A program made the position numbers and the translations under genes. Under the pieces are notes generated by a model that did not search any database, was not told the DNA's origin, and was given only the letters and a program-made list of their open reading frames with translations. Shown piece by piece: positions 9,270 to 19,800 of a DNA stretch of 64,000 bases (the first letter of the stretch is position 1; every line of letters begins with the position of its first letter). This DNA is from Nematopogon swammerdamellus (Eukaryota; Arthropoda; Insecta; Lepidoptera; Adelidae): contig OX336355.1 in NCBI GenBank assembly GCA_946902875.1, positions 8,701,347 through 8,765,346 on the forward strand. The letters are read 5' to 3'.

Positions 9270-9447
9270 CTAGATTCTTGAAGAGACTGTAGAGTAGAGC
9301 GACTTCGCTGGTAGTCCTCTTGCTCCGACTTCCACAGCGAAGAGATCAGTCTTAAATCCGTTTCTCACAATCCGGTCTACTAAGTTGCAGTACTTGTTAA
9401 GTTTGATGTTGTGGTCCTTCGGTATGTTACTTTCCCATGGAACTGTA
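9270..9447 (-). pseudogene. Non-LTR retrotransposon RT C-terminal fragment
   Basis: The reverse frame reads PWESNIPKDHNIKLNKYC, then L-V-D-R-I-V and, after about 10 residues, the block VEVGARGLPAKSLYS. The pattern 'P.D.N+..K...KY..L...I...W....+..+.VV...G..+K.L' is shared by C-terminal regions of several non-LTR reverse transcriptases. No polymerase motif remains. The flank at 9030-9190 holds an inverted 'aggtcgggact' pair that may belong to the same element's 3' region. The clade is not assigned. Confidence 0.55.
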
Positions 9448-9620
9448 TAGGCAACATACGATGTATGTATGTATGTTTGTATGATTGCCAATTAACCAGT
9501 AGGTTTCTTCATGACTAGGATGGAGTGGGGGTTAGGCCAGTCAATGGATACTGCACACAACTATACCATAGAATTGTCAATGTACAGGTTTCTTCATGGT
9601 GTTCCTTTTTTTTTTTTATT

Positions 9621-9926
9621 GAAACTGACACGGTTGGCTACATCACCTACAACATCCGTGATGTCAGCCCATAACACCGGGTGAACTTGGTGCCACGTCA
9701 GTGCTTCCCTTCGGTCGTGCCGGCTACACTGAACTGGACGGAAAACACAAACTATTTACATAGCCGTTTCGACCGACCTTTCATTCAGTGCGGTGGTACC
9801 AACCCGGGCCGGTTAAACCCTACCACCTAGTAATATAAGAAGGGAGTCATATCCCTTAGTCGCCTTTTACGACATACACGGGGAGAGATGCAGTGGGGCT
9901 ATTCTTTTAAAGTACCGGCCCCACAC
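9621..9926 (-). mobile_element. SINE-like element, body A plus head G
   Basis: Near full-length reverse copy. 'gaaactgacacggttggc' marks the 3' end, and the complements of 'gtcgtaaaaggcgactaag' and 'ggggccggtac' mark head G at the right edge. It is the counterpart of 7712-8028. Confidence 0.85.
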
Positions 9927-10440
9927 TCCGTCACTGGAGTTGCCAAAAGTCGAACGCAGAAAGAGGCGGGTGTTGCTAGTTGAAAATGTGGTGGTCGTAT
10001 AAACAAAACGAGTACACACTTACCCTTTTTACAATCATTCACATTTTTTTCTTCAAATCAACAGACGATCTTATAAATATAGCAATAAGAGCTATTTCAC
10101 AGTAGCAACTTCACAGCCCATACAACTCTGCACATGTTTTATTCATTAAAGCGCGCAATCTTGAAAATAGACACTAAAAACCTCTGAAATCGTGCCTCAG
10201 CAGACGTATAACGTAACTAGCTTACGGCTCCGTACGCGTTAAAATTGGACTTACCCAATGGGATTCGTTAACTTACAATACGTTGCATGAAAAATATTAG
10301 CATTTGCATGTTAGCCCACTTTAACGTGAGCTGAGTACCACAGTAGTCCAAGCTATAAGTTGGCAAGGCACGTATGTCCAGGGAGAAACAATTAAAAACA
10401 TTTATGCCGGAGGTACAGTTTAGGGGTCGTCCATATCAAT

Positions 10441-10460
10441 CCCCCCCCCCCCCCCCCCCC
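10441..10460. repeat. C20 homopolymer
   Basis: Twenty consecutive C residues just upstream of a T-head SINE. A shorter C11 run precedes another SINE copy at 22451-22461. It could form an i-motif or G-quadruplex and may be length-variable. Confidence 0.9.
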
Positions 10461-10478
10461 TCCTTCGTCATTCCTTTC

Positions 10479-10746
10479 GTCAGTCTCGGTAGCTCAGTGG
10501 TGCGATCGGTCGACTGTTTATCACGTCCGGATTGTTGCCACCGCGCTAAATGACACGTCGGTCGAAACGGCTATGTAAAAACTATTATTAAAAACAAAAA
10601 ACCCGACTACGAAAAACAAAAAAGGAAAAAATAAGATAATTTTGTAATATATTGGGGCAAAGTGCAGTTTAGAATACGTACTAGCAAAACTGGCCTGACA
10701 TCACGGATGTTAGGTGATGTAGCCAATCGTGTCAGTTTCCATAAAA
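10479..10746 (+). mobile_element. Deleted T-head SINE copy
   Basis: Starts 'gtcagtctcggtagctcagt' with an intact A box, but the 5S-like segment and much of the body are deleted. A body piece 'aatgacacgtcggtcgaaac' leads into an A-rich spacer (10575-10690). The 3' end, 'tgtagccaatcgtgtcagtt', resumes at 10691-10746. The spacer 'aaaacccgactacgaaaaac' belongs to another repeat. Confidence 0.7.
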
Positions 10747-11334
10747 GAGGTATCCCTTACGAGTGAATTGAGATACGAGTGACGCTCGCTTCGTCGTATC
10801 AATCAACCGTGAGGCATTGGCACTTAATTTTTTTTACAGGTTTTAAAATTACAGAAAAATACATCTTTACAGATTTATTATCGGTGCCCGAACGTTTAAA
10901 AGTTTCCTGCACTGATGCAATATAAAAGATTTGAGCGTGCGAGCAATGGCTGTTACCCACAACTTTTCCCATTTCCACATACTATTGTGCGCTATTAATC
11001 CGTAGTGGGGTTCGCTATGATTTGTTCCACAATACAGACATCAGGTTGCGCTATAGCTCAGATAAATGTTACATTGTGTGGCTGTTGTTGAATTGAATTC
11101 GCTTAGTTTACTGAACTTTTATTTTGTGAAAGGATTTATAAGTAAAATAGCGATACAATCATTTTATAATAACGCGGAGGAATTTCATATGTGCCAACAT
11201 ACTTGTATTTGGAGCAATTTAAAGCAAAAATTTGATAGAAATATCATAAATAAACATTTCAGGCCTTTTGATAAATATTGTGATTCATCGTATGCCAGAT
11301 TCCATTAGTAAAAAACATTACGCTCCTTTTTGTT
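10747..11334. other. Stretch without recognisable gene
   Basis: Contains an 80-codon forward frame (11066-11308) with several Cys and His but no known domain. Nothing else is recognised. Confidence 0.3.
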
Positions 11335-11439
11335 TCGCGCAGTCGGGTAAAAATACATGTAAATAGGTTCAGCCGTTTTGGAGTTTATTAATTACGAATA
11401 GTGTCTGCCTATTCGTAATGCATAAACTCCAAAACGGCT
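11335..11439. repeat. Retroposon tail with a 31-bp stem hairpin
   Basis: 'cgcgcagtcgggtaaaaa' resembles retroposon tails. The inverted arms 'agccgttttggagtttatta' (from 11371) and their complement (ending 11439) form a stem of about 31 bp around a 7-nt loop, with one or two mismatches. It could be two head-to-head tails or a small foldback. Confidence 0.6.
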
Positions 11440-12109
11440 TAAGTTGCGTAAAAGTACAGAAGAGAGGGTATAGAGAAAACAAGAGAAGATATAGAGAAGA
11501 GAAGGAGGAAAGGCTTTAGGGATATTAGACCGATAGCGCTGGGCTATTTTGAGGACATAAGTTTAAAAAATTCTAAACTTGCTTATTTCTTGCCTGTGGA
11601 TACAGTCGTACATAAGAAGCATAATATTGCGTTTTGTGTCACATCTGTCACTTGCATTTTCAGCAATTCGAAGATTTGTGGTTGTTTTTTTTTAATTCCA
11701 TTCAAAACTGGCAAAATTAATCTAAACTTTAAAATAACTATGGTATCATATCTAGGATAGCCTGCGGAGTGTGCAAACCCAGTTTGTGTCATCTTCGTCC
11801 AGTGCAAACTGACCTATGGTCAGTATGTAAAAACAGTGCCTAAAAGAAAATTAGAATTGACAAAATTGTTATTTCCTATCTCAGATCACGTACATTTGCC
11901 CATTAAACGAATTTGTGCCAAATTAGGGCACGCAATTTTAAGATTTTCAATTATGTTATTTTTCCAAGCTACAAAAGCTTCAAAAAAACATTAGAATGAT
12001 TAGAGTTTACATATTCAATTTCATCAATGCATGAAAAATGTACATTGTAAAGTTGTGTCATTTTCATGCACGAAATAAATCAATAAAACACAAAAACAGT
12101 TGTTGCGGT
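11440..12109. other. Stretch without recognisable gene
   Basis: A purine-rich patch lies at 11458-11510. A reverse 74-codon frame (11583-11807) has no motif. It is AT-rich elsewhere. Confidence 0.3.
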
Positions 12110-12310
12110 CAAAGCGGACGGACGCGGGTAGGTGGCGGCGGGCGGGGGGCATACGCACGCACACACGTTCGTTCGGTACCTACGATTTCTTCTATGCGAA
12201 GCGGCGGCCGCGCCGCCGCCGGTGGCTGGCTGGCGTGCCCCGCGTGCCTCGCTCGCTCGCCTCGCCCGCCGCGCCGCCCGCGCCCGCGCTCGCACTTCGT
12301 GCAAAGAAGT
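12110..12310. repeat. GC-rich repeat patch, copy 1
   Basis: A sharp GC-rich island in AT-rich surroundings. The part 'gtgcctcgctcgctcgcct' through 'cgcccgcgctcgcacttc' recurs at 14070-14140, so it is a dispersed repeat and not a promoter island. Open frames spanning it (12038-12454 and overlaps on both strands) are Ala/Arg-rich and explained by composition. Confidence 0.55.
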
Positions 12311-12540
12311 TTGGTATCTACCTATAGAGATAATAATGCAGTGGGAATTTTGTACAAAGCCCGCGTCTGCAATCTCAATACCTACGAATGTCAATGGTTA
12401 ATGTGGTCAATATTATTTCAGATTGACGCTTCGATTCGCTTCAAATTTGCATAAGTTCAAACTGACCCTACCTTTCATGGCCCTAACACAATCGGGCTGA
12501 ACTAATATCCCGTTTTCTGTGAGAACTAGAAACTTCGTCA

Positions 12541-13480
12541 TGAACTTTTGTTTTGGTCATAACTCGAGAACCACTGGTGCTAGACCCATCGTGTTGGTAC
12601 TCAAACTTCAAGTCTCGGTGAGATCTATCCATCTCTCACGTGAACTTTTGTTTTGGTCATAACTCGAGAACCACTGGTGCTAGACCCATCATGTTGCTAC
12701 TCAAACTTCAGGTCTCGGTGAGATCTATCCATCTGTCAAGTGAACTTTTGTTTTGGTCATAACTCGAGAACCACTGGTGCTAGACCCATCGTGTTGGTAC
12801 TCAAACTTCAGGTCTCGGTGAGATCTATCCATCTGTCAAGTGAACTTTTGTTTTGGTCATAACTCGAGAACCACTGGTGCTAGACCTATCGTGTTGGTAC
12901 TCAAACTTTAGGTCTCGGTGAGATCTCTCCATCTGTCAGGTGAACTTTTGTTTTGATCATAACTCGAGAAACCCTGGTGCTAGACCCATCGTGTTGGTAC
13001 TCAAACTTCAGGTCTCGGTGAGATCTATCCGTCTGTCACGTGAACTTTTGTTTTGGTCATAACTTGAGAACCACTACTGGTGCTAGACCCATCGTGTTGG
13101 TACTCAAACTTCAAGTCTCGGTGAGATCTCTCCATTTGTCAGGTGAACTTTTGTTTTGATCATAACTCGAGAACCACTGGTGCTAGACCCATCGTGTTGG
13201 TACTCAAACTTCCAACACGATGGGTTAGCACCAGTGTTTCTCGAGTTATGGCCAAAAAAAAATTCACGTGAGAGATGGATAGATCTCATGGAGACTTGAA
13301 GTTTGAGTACCAACACGATGGGTCTAGCACCAGTGGTCCTCGAGTTATGACCAATGTTCACGTGACAGATGGATAGATCTCACCGAGACCTGAAGTTTGA
13401 GTAGCAACACGATGGGTCTAGCACCAGTGGTTCTCGAGTTATGACCAAAACAAAGGTTCACGTGACAGATAGATAGATTT
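12541..13480. repeat. 100-bp satellite arranged as an inverted (foldback) array
   Basis: Seven direct monomers start with 'tgaacttttgtttt' at 12541, 12641, 12741, 12841, 12941, 13041 and 13144, a 100-bp period with one 3-bp expansion. At about 13212 the array reverses, and about 2.8 inverted monomers run to 13480, beginning 'ccaacacgatggg'. Conserved points are 'taactcgagaaccact' and 'gatctatccatct'. Several junctions contain the palindrome cacgtg. No coding function. Confidence 0.92.
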
Positions 13481-13875
13481 TAGAAATTATTCGCAATTAT
13501 CGGATGCATGCAAGCAAATCCGAAAGCAACAGCTAACAATATATAAATTTTTGAAATGTGCTAATTAAGCCCTTTCATTTGATACCCCACACTAAAAACA
13601 TTTTTTTAGGTCATCCCTTTATGTCCTCTAGAGGGCGCCATATCCAATTTTATGGGACGTCACATAGCCAACCAGCCAACCATAGTCATCCAGCAGACGG
13701 TCAAGACGCATCCAACGATACCTTCGATTTGTCAAATTATGATAAGTAGGTAGTTTCGAAGTTATGTATGAGGGAACAGATGAACATACATACATACATA
13801 CATACATACATACACACATACCGGTCAAACACATAACCTTACTTTTCGCTTCGCCGTAGTCGGGTAAAAATAAGA
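13481..13875 (+). repeat. Retroposon 3' region
   Basis: 'ccctttcatttgatacccca' (13570-13589) followed by a (CATA)n run (13787-13815) and 'tcgccgtagtcgggtaaaaa' is typical of insect non-LTR 3' ends. It directly abuts the inverted satellite. Frames across it, including the Met/Cys/Val/Tyr run created by the CATA repeat, are not genes. Confidence 0.5.
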
Positions 13876-14044
13876 ATCTGTTCGCTAATATTGCGCGCAT
13901 ACTACACTACGTACAACATAATAAACACACTATCAATTAACTTAAATCAAATAGGAACTTCAGTTAAGTAAATATCCGCTAACATCGACTCGCAACAACA
14001 CATTTTTTTACATAGGTTTGCACCTAAAATTAATCAAATAGGTA

Positions 14045-14150
14045 CGAGGCGGCGCGGCGTGGCGTGGCGTGCCTCGCTCGCTCGCTCGCCTCCCGCCGCC
14101 CCGGCGCCCGCGCCCGCGCTATTCCCCGCGCTCGCACTTCATGCGAAGTT
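14045..14150. repeat. GC-rich repeat patch, copy 2
   Basis: Shares 'cgtgcctcgctcgctcgc' and the run ending 'cgctcgcacttcatgcgaag' with 12235-12305. Its boundaries against AT-rich sequence are abrupt. Weaker GC islands at 16335-16370, 17190-17290 and 38697-38730 differ in sequence. Confidence 0.5.
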
Positions 14151-14175
14151 ATTTTTTTTTTCATATAATAAAATT

Positions 14176-14620
14176 CCGTGGTTAAAAACGACACAAATTA
14201 TGAATAGTGTTTTGTTACACCATAATAATCAAAAAGACGTAAACTCTAATAACCCGTATTTTCTTTTGTGGCTTTTAGAGGTTGTTGTAATAAAAATATT
14301 AAATATCTATAAATGTCGTGGATGAATTCGACACAAAATATTTTGAACAACAGATATCAGTACTCTAAAACGCGTAACACCTATTTAACCTTTTCTAATA
14401 TTCTTTTAGAGCTATTTGGGCGATGTATTAGGTACTGGTTAAATATAAGGATATCCGTGGACAGAGATGACACAAAATGTTTTTGCACATCGGTTACTAC
14501 TTCAATATTATCATTAAAGTAAAATTTTCTTTTCTAATTTTCTTTTCGTCCAATACTGATCTAAAAGACAAATACCTAAATTTCTACGTATGCAAATTCC
14601 TAGGATGACACAAACTAATA
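14176..14620 (+). repeat. Degenerate ~140-bp tandem repeats
   Basis: Units begin 'ccgtgg...gacacaaa' at 14176, 14316 and 14455, with a weak fourth 'cctaggatgacacaaa' at 14599, giving steps of 140, 139 and 144 bp. Each unit also carries a 'ttctaat.ttctttt' type motif. Divergence is high, so this is an old array. The 69-codon frame at 14313-14522 lies inside it. Confidence 0.45.
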
Positions 14621-14719
14621 TATTAGGTTGGGCTAATGGTTCGGAAACTATATGCGAAAAATAAACAAGTTTAATATTTTTGAAACCAAAAATCCTAGCG
14701 CTACAGGTCTATATAACAC

Positions 14720-14802
14720 ACAGCGTGGCAGTCAGTCAGTCAGACAGTGTATGCATCCACTCCTGGACATACGCCTCTTCAGTTTTCCTCCAATCTTTCC
14801 CG
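14720..14802 (-). pseudogene. RTE-like LINE terminal fragment
   Basis: The complement of 'gcatccactcctggacatac' and 'ttttcctccaatctttccc' matches the end of the RTE-like segment described at 23680, including the GACT-rich tail 'gtcagtcagtcagacagtg'. It is very short and diverged. Confidence 0.5.
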
Positions 14803-15169
14803 ATCTTTAAGCGTGACAGAATATACAAAAGTTAAACGGCCAACTCAGATTACGGCATCGAAATGACAAATGCGCTGTAGTAATTAAACCTTCCGGCAAA
14901 TATAGTAAGTCCGTAGGGAATTGCCCGCCGGCAAACATGAGCATATTACCGGCTTGCTTTGATCACTAGCCAGAAAGATACATAGGTGGAGTACCTACCT
15001 CTTTCTATATTATATTAGCCCCATTTCTTTTCTTTATTTAATGTACATAATATGTAGGTATTTATTGTTTATTGATGAGTAAAAATTTATATGAAATTAA
15101 ATTAAGTTAAAATATTCTTCATTTGTCAATATAAGAAGTGGCAAAAGGCTGACTTAAAGCCTAAAAGCA

Positions 15170-16275
15170 TTATTTATATATTTATTTATTTATTTATTTA
15201 TAATTATTATACATGACCTTACAGAGTTACCCAAAACATCATAATATATAGCAATTACCGATTCAGGTGCTTCATGACAGTATTTGCGAACTCCCGAACT
15301 GAGTAGGCAAATATGTCCAACTCCGGAACCTGTGCAGTCAATTCATTGAGCAGTTTCAAGGCACGACTAACTGGTGAGTGGCGTAGTAAGTTTGTCCGCG
15401 TCTTGGGCACTAGAAACAATGGATGAGTCTTCGCCGGGCGGTAGTTGTCAGGCACGAACACTGATACAGGACCAAGCACCGAAGGGTTGTGAATGGAGCC
15501 GTTCAGTAGTTTGTACACGTGAACAAGAAGACTTCCAAGGTGTCATAACCCGCCATGCCTAGGACATATAGTGAGGGATATAGAAAGGGATAGTAACCAT
15601 ACTGTTTTTTAAAGAGGACTCTTAGAAATCGTCTCTGGACTTTCTCCACCATGAGAGTATAAGTACTTTCATAGGGTGACCAAACATTTGCATTCGACTC
15701 CAATTTAGTACGTACAAATGAATTATAAAGAAGTTTTATTACTTCTATTGTACGAAAGTCGCCCGATTGTCTGAGGACAAATCCAAGGTTCCTAAAAGAA
15801 GCCTTGCAAAGTTTATTCATGTGAGAATGGAAGTTTAATTTGAGATCCATAGTCACACCGAGGTCTTTGACTGATGTAACAGTTGTTAATTTGGCACCGG
15901 ACAGCGTGTAGTCGTATACAACAGTGGCCAACGACTTGGTGTAGGTATGTCATCACTGCACATTTGGCCTCATTGAATAGAAGCTTATTCTCGATACTCC
16001 ATCGGTGAACAATATCGATATCGGATTGGAGCAGCTCACAATCTGAAGGTTTTGATATTTCTAGGATTAGTTTAATGTCGTCAGCGAACAAAAGGCATAG
16101 CGCCAAGAAAACAAAATTTGGAAGATCGTTAATAAAAAGAAGAAAAAGTAAGGGTCATAAGTTGCTACCTTGACTGACGCCTGAACGCGTATCTACAGTC
16201 ATACCTGGAATTGTGGCTAAAGGTTGATGGTTAGTGTGAAATATATGGGTAGTGAATGCTTACCTATGTTTTGAA
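15170..16275 (-). pseudogene. Jockey-like LINE reverse transcriptase, 5'-truncated
   Basis: Reverse strand, from about 16275 down to a (TAAA)n tail at 15170-15205. Upstream motif: T-R-S-G-V-S-Q-G-S-N-L-stop-P-L-L-F-L, the RT 'PQGSxLGPLLF' box with a nonsense codon in place of Gly. The catalytic box FADDIKL follows at about 16070-16090, equivalent to YADD. After a frameshift near 15930 the frame continues VTSVKDLGVTMDLKLNFHSH and LYNSFVRTKLE, and a further shift leads to LNGSIHNPSVLGPVSV and the C-terminus ending near 15255. The endonuclease and N-terminal RT are missing. Frameshifts plus the stop make it inactive. A second copy of the C-terminal part is at 35141-35640. Confidence 0.85.
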
Positions 16276-18060
16276 CACCTTTGTGTTCAAAAGAGTTAAC
16301 GATGACGGTTACATTTTTTTCTCTGTTTACTCCCCGGCGGCGGCGCGGCGGCCAAGTACGCGGCGATGCTATAGAAACTTCGCTTAAAAAAGTCGATTAT
16401 GATGATTCAGGTAATTATTCAAATTCACGAAATTTACCTGAAGTAACTTACAGGGCCTATCCTAGATCCTTGGAAAATGCAAATGACAAGCATTGTGGAA
16501 AGTTTGCTGAACTTTGTATTTTCATTACCTATCTATACACAGTCATGACACGCTACAACGATAAATAAGTTCGTGAACTAGTACAAATATCGAAACAAAA
16601 ATAACTTTCTCAATGCATGTCGACTGGCTATCAAACTTTTACAGAATCATTTGACACTGTCGATTCAGTACCTACACCCCCTTGCTTTGCTCCAATATCT
16701 GCGTCGAACCGCGCTTTGAAGTTTTTCTGATATTGTTCTGAAATTGGTTCGATTGCTTGAAGTTTCTCGAACTGTTCTAACTAACTCAATTGATCAATCA
16801 AAATGGAGATGGTAATTTTACTGAATTTTTTAGAGTATATCTTCAGTTATATAAAATTGAATATAGGACGAGGGCCGAAAAACACAAAATTACGTTTCGA
16901 AAGACTGCATTAAGATGATAATGATGTTACTATTTCTATTGTTAAAATATTAAAACAACATTAACGACTAATAAAAATAACTTAAAACTATCTAAATTGA
17001 CAAATACAAACCCTAAATAATACTTACAAAAAAAAAAAAAAAAATTGTGAGATTATTATATTAATTTTCATTATCTTTCTATCAATTTTCTTAATCGTGT
17101 ACATATTTATATTATACTATACAATTTTAAAAATACATACAAAATTAATACAAACAGACAAACAAATTATAAAAGAAAACGGTAAAGTTCCGCCGACGCG
17201 CGACGGCGGGAGACAAGCCCCAAGCGCGCCGGCGCGGCGGCGGCGGCGGGTGCAGGCCCTGGCTACGGAGCTATCGGGACGACGACGCGAGACTATCATT
17301 ATTATCATTATTTTTACTCTATTACTTCCTAGTATTTTGTCTCTCACTCTTTTTCTATGTTTGACGTCTGTTTGTTACTCTTAAACTTACCATCAAGGCC
17401 GCTTATTAACTTCAGCAAACTCAAAATTTCATGCGAGCGAAGCCTCAGGCAAACCTAATTAGTTAGATCGTCATACTAGCATGGCCATATCCCTAGTAAA
17501 TTGAGTTTAGCAATAGGTTTAACTCAAAGCATTAACCGCTGACCCTCGAACCGATCCCTGAGGAACACCCCACGAGAATGCCCGGCGCATTATCCGGATA
17601 TCCGACAATACGGGCCGAGGTGTTCCTAGTGCTTACTTAGTATATAGCTGCGCTATGATTTATTCATAACCCATAGATTTCCCCGAAGTACTGCCGATGC
17701 ACCGCCGCGCCGCCGTCGCACTACTCCGGAATATTAGTGTGCGTGGCAACGACCATGGGAGCGATTAGAGAGCACATTTCATTCACAAATTTACATATCA
17801 ATGTTATTAAAACCAATGTTATCAAAGATGCCTTTGTAGACATAGCCATTGTTGAAATTAACAACAATTTATACGTTGCTATTCTTGTTAAATATGTAAA
17901 TTTAATCAAATACGTCTTAGTAGACTTAGCTAGTAGACATACATACGAGTATGTATTATTGAAATGTGTCCAACAAAGCCAAACACTTGTATAATGAAAA
18001 AACTATGCCCGATTGAAGATAAATTATGGTTTTGAATATGGCATGATTTTATATGTTTAT
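16276..18060. other. Stretch without recognisable gene
   Basis: Two GC-rich islands (16335-16370; 17190-17290) sit in AT-rich DNA. A 95-codon forward frame at 16281-16568 has ordinary-looking composition after residue 35 (EVTYRAYPRSLENAN) but no domain I know. Another of 85 codons at 17737-17994 is Val/Ile-rich and unrecognised. An A18-20 run lies at about 17030-17044. Confidence 0.35.
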
Positions 18061-18068
18061 AATGGCCT

Positions 18069-18182
18069 CAGGATACTCTTCTCTTTCGGCGAATTAGTCT
18101 CGAAATTCAGAAGGCCAACGCAATCAGCGTGTTGGGTAACGCCGGGACAACGGCCAAACTGGGAGACATCTTCTACCTGTAA
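18069..18182 (+). pseudogene. LINE reverse-transcriptase extreme C-terminus
   Basis: The frame reads FRRISLEIQKANAISVLGN, then A-G-T-T-A-K-L-G-D-I-F-Y-L and a TAA stop at 18180-18182. The 'RIS+.IQ..NA.S+LG' ending matches the terminus of a non-LTR RT group also seen in reverse at 18722-19140. Only about 30 residues are readable, so it is a small remnant. Confidence 0.55.
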
Positions 18183-18721
18183 GTGAAACATTTTCTTTCG
18201 CCCAAAGGTGAAGGATGTCATAGGTGGAACTCTTTTTGTTTTAGGTATTTGATAAATTTGATAGTAGTATTTTGAATTTAGTTTTAGTAACTATGAAACT
18301 GTTTCTTGAATATCTTAGCTATCCCAACGGTAGGTCGCAGTTTTTCTATTTTCGTTAAATTGACACGCTCATCTTAAATGTAAATTGCCTTTGACGGATT
18401 ACCCGGCAGCGTTGCACGCAAAATTTAGGACTTGCATCTTTGTATTTTATACACATACTAGCTGTTGCCCGCGGCTTCGCTCGCGTGAAATTCGTATTCC
18501 AAAGAAGAATGTAAGTAACTAAGGGGGAGGCCTGCGTTCAGGTAAACCAAAAATCCTCTTTCGCCTTCGGGCCTCGCCCTTAAAGACTTCCTTTTTCGAT
18601 AGAATATAATATCGTTTACTTAATCTATTTATTTCATAAAAATAAAAAAGTAATATTAATAACTAAAGAATTAAAACCTACCTAACAATCATTAAAATAA
18701 CTATCAAAACGGGCATTTTCA

Positions 18722-19140
18722 AATGTTCCTAGAGCACTTGCGGCATTACCCCGCTAGATGGCAAGGCTTACCCTTTGAATGAAGTACATAAGCCCTTGAT
18801 GGCGGGACACCAGTTGCGTCAACCAGCAGAGGCCCAAGCCTCTTTTGGCTTCACTGCTCCACGGACCGAGGGTTTCAACCGCAAACGCAACAAATTCGAA
18901 ATCTTGAATTATATTTCTATATTTGTTGCGTTTGAGGCTCTCCGCCCCAGCCTCGGCCGCGCCAGCCACTCTTGAAGATGTCCTAACGTGACTTGGAGCC
19001 AATGTGAGAACACAAGTGGCGTCCCACATCAAAGAACTACCCTTAGTCCATGGCACTAAGGTGATAGCATCGGGCCTCTTGCCATCCAGCCGGGAATAAC
19101 CACGAGGTTCTAGGATGCACGGTATATTTGCTGTCAGAAG
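18722..19140 (-). pseudogene. LINE reverse-transcriptase C-terminal domain remnant
   Basis: Reverse frame: EPRGYSRLDGKRPDAITLVP, W-T-K-G-S-S-L-M-W-D-A-T-C-V, L-A-P-S-H-V, then FVAFAVETLGPW and, near the end, RVSLAI-stop-RGNAASALGTF. The 'RPDG.T+.PW..G..L+WD.TC.DTLAPSH' and 'F.P.A.ETLG.WG..A' blocks typify a non-LTR retrotransposon C-terminal domain that is widespread in animals. At least one internal stop and probable small frameshifts occur. The catalytic RT motifs are absent. It lies between the inverted ends of the 18462-19850 composite. Confidence 0.7.
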
Positions 19141-19200
19141 CGTGGACTTTATAATACAATTTAAATTAAATTAACCAATCTTAATATTAATTAACTGTAT

Positions 19201-19800
19201 TCGAGATGGTTTAGCTTCTTCCTGAACGCAGCTCGGCCTTCGGCCTCGCCCTTAGTTACTTGCTTTCTTCGAGATGGTTTATCATTTGTCAGAACGTAGC
19301 TCGGCCTTCGGCCTCGCCCTTAGTTACTTGCTTTCTTCAAGATGGTTTTTCAATTATCAGAACGTAGCTCGGCCTTCGGCCTCGCCTTAGTTACTTACTT
19401 TCTTCAAGATGGTTTAGCTTCTTGCTGAACGCAGCTCGGCCTTCGGCCTCTCCCTTAGTTACTTGCTTTCTTCGAGATGGTTTTTCAATTATTCGAACGT
19501 AGCTCGGCCTTCGGCCTCGCCTTAGTTACTTACTTTCTTCAAGATGGTTTAGCTACTTCCTGAACGCAGCTCGGCCTGCGGCCTCGCCCATAGTTACTTA
19601 CTTTCTTCGAGAAAGTTTATGGTCTTCCAGAATAGAGCTAGGCCTTCGGCCTCGCCCTTAGTTACTTACTTTCTTCAAGAATGTTTTTCTTCTTCCTGAA
19701 CTCAGCTCCGCCTTCCGCCTCGCCCTTAGTTACTTTCATCGAGAAAGAATATCGTTTACGTGAGCGCAGATCCGCCTTCGGGCCCGCCTTTAGTTACTTA
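19201..19800. repeat. 68-bp minisatellite with a palindromic GGCCTTCGGCC core
   Basis: About nine units of 65-69 bp, each with 'tcaagatggttt', 'gctcggccttcggcctcgcc' and 'ttagttacttactttct'. Two unit subtypes differ in the middle ('cttcctgaacgcag' and 'caattatcagaacgtag') and partly alternate. Its complement matches the interior of element E ('aagaaagttagtaagtaag', 'ggccgagctgcgttc'), so the array appears to be an expansion of that segment. The last two units are more diverged. Confidence 0.88.

Noticed and set aside
12038..12454. A 138-codon forward frame and overlapping frames on both strands
   Set aside because: Open frames arise from GC-rich composition; the sequence is a dispersed repeat patch also at 14045.
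12541..13480. A CRISPR array
   Set aside because: The repeats are directly adjacent 100-bp monomers with no spacers, the array inverts, and the organism is a eukaryote.
19201..19800. A CRISPR-like array or REP cluster
   Set aside because: The whole 68-bp unit is repeated without unique spacers, and the unit derives from element E.
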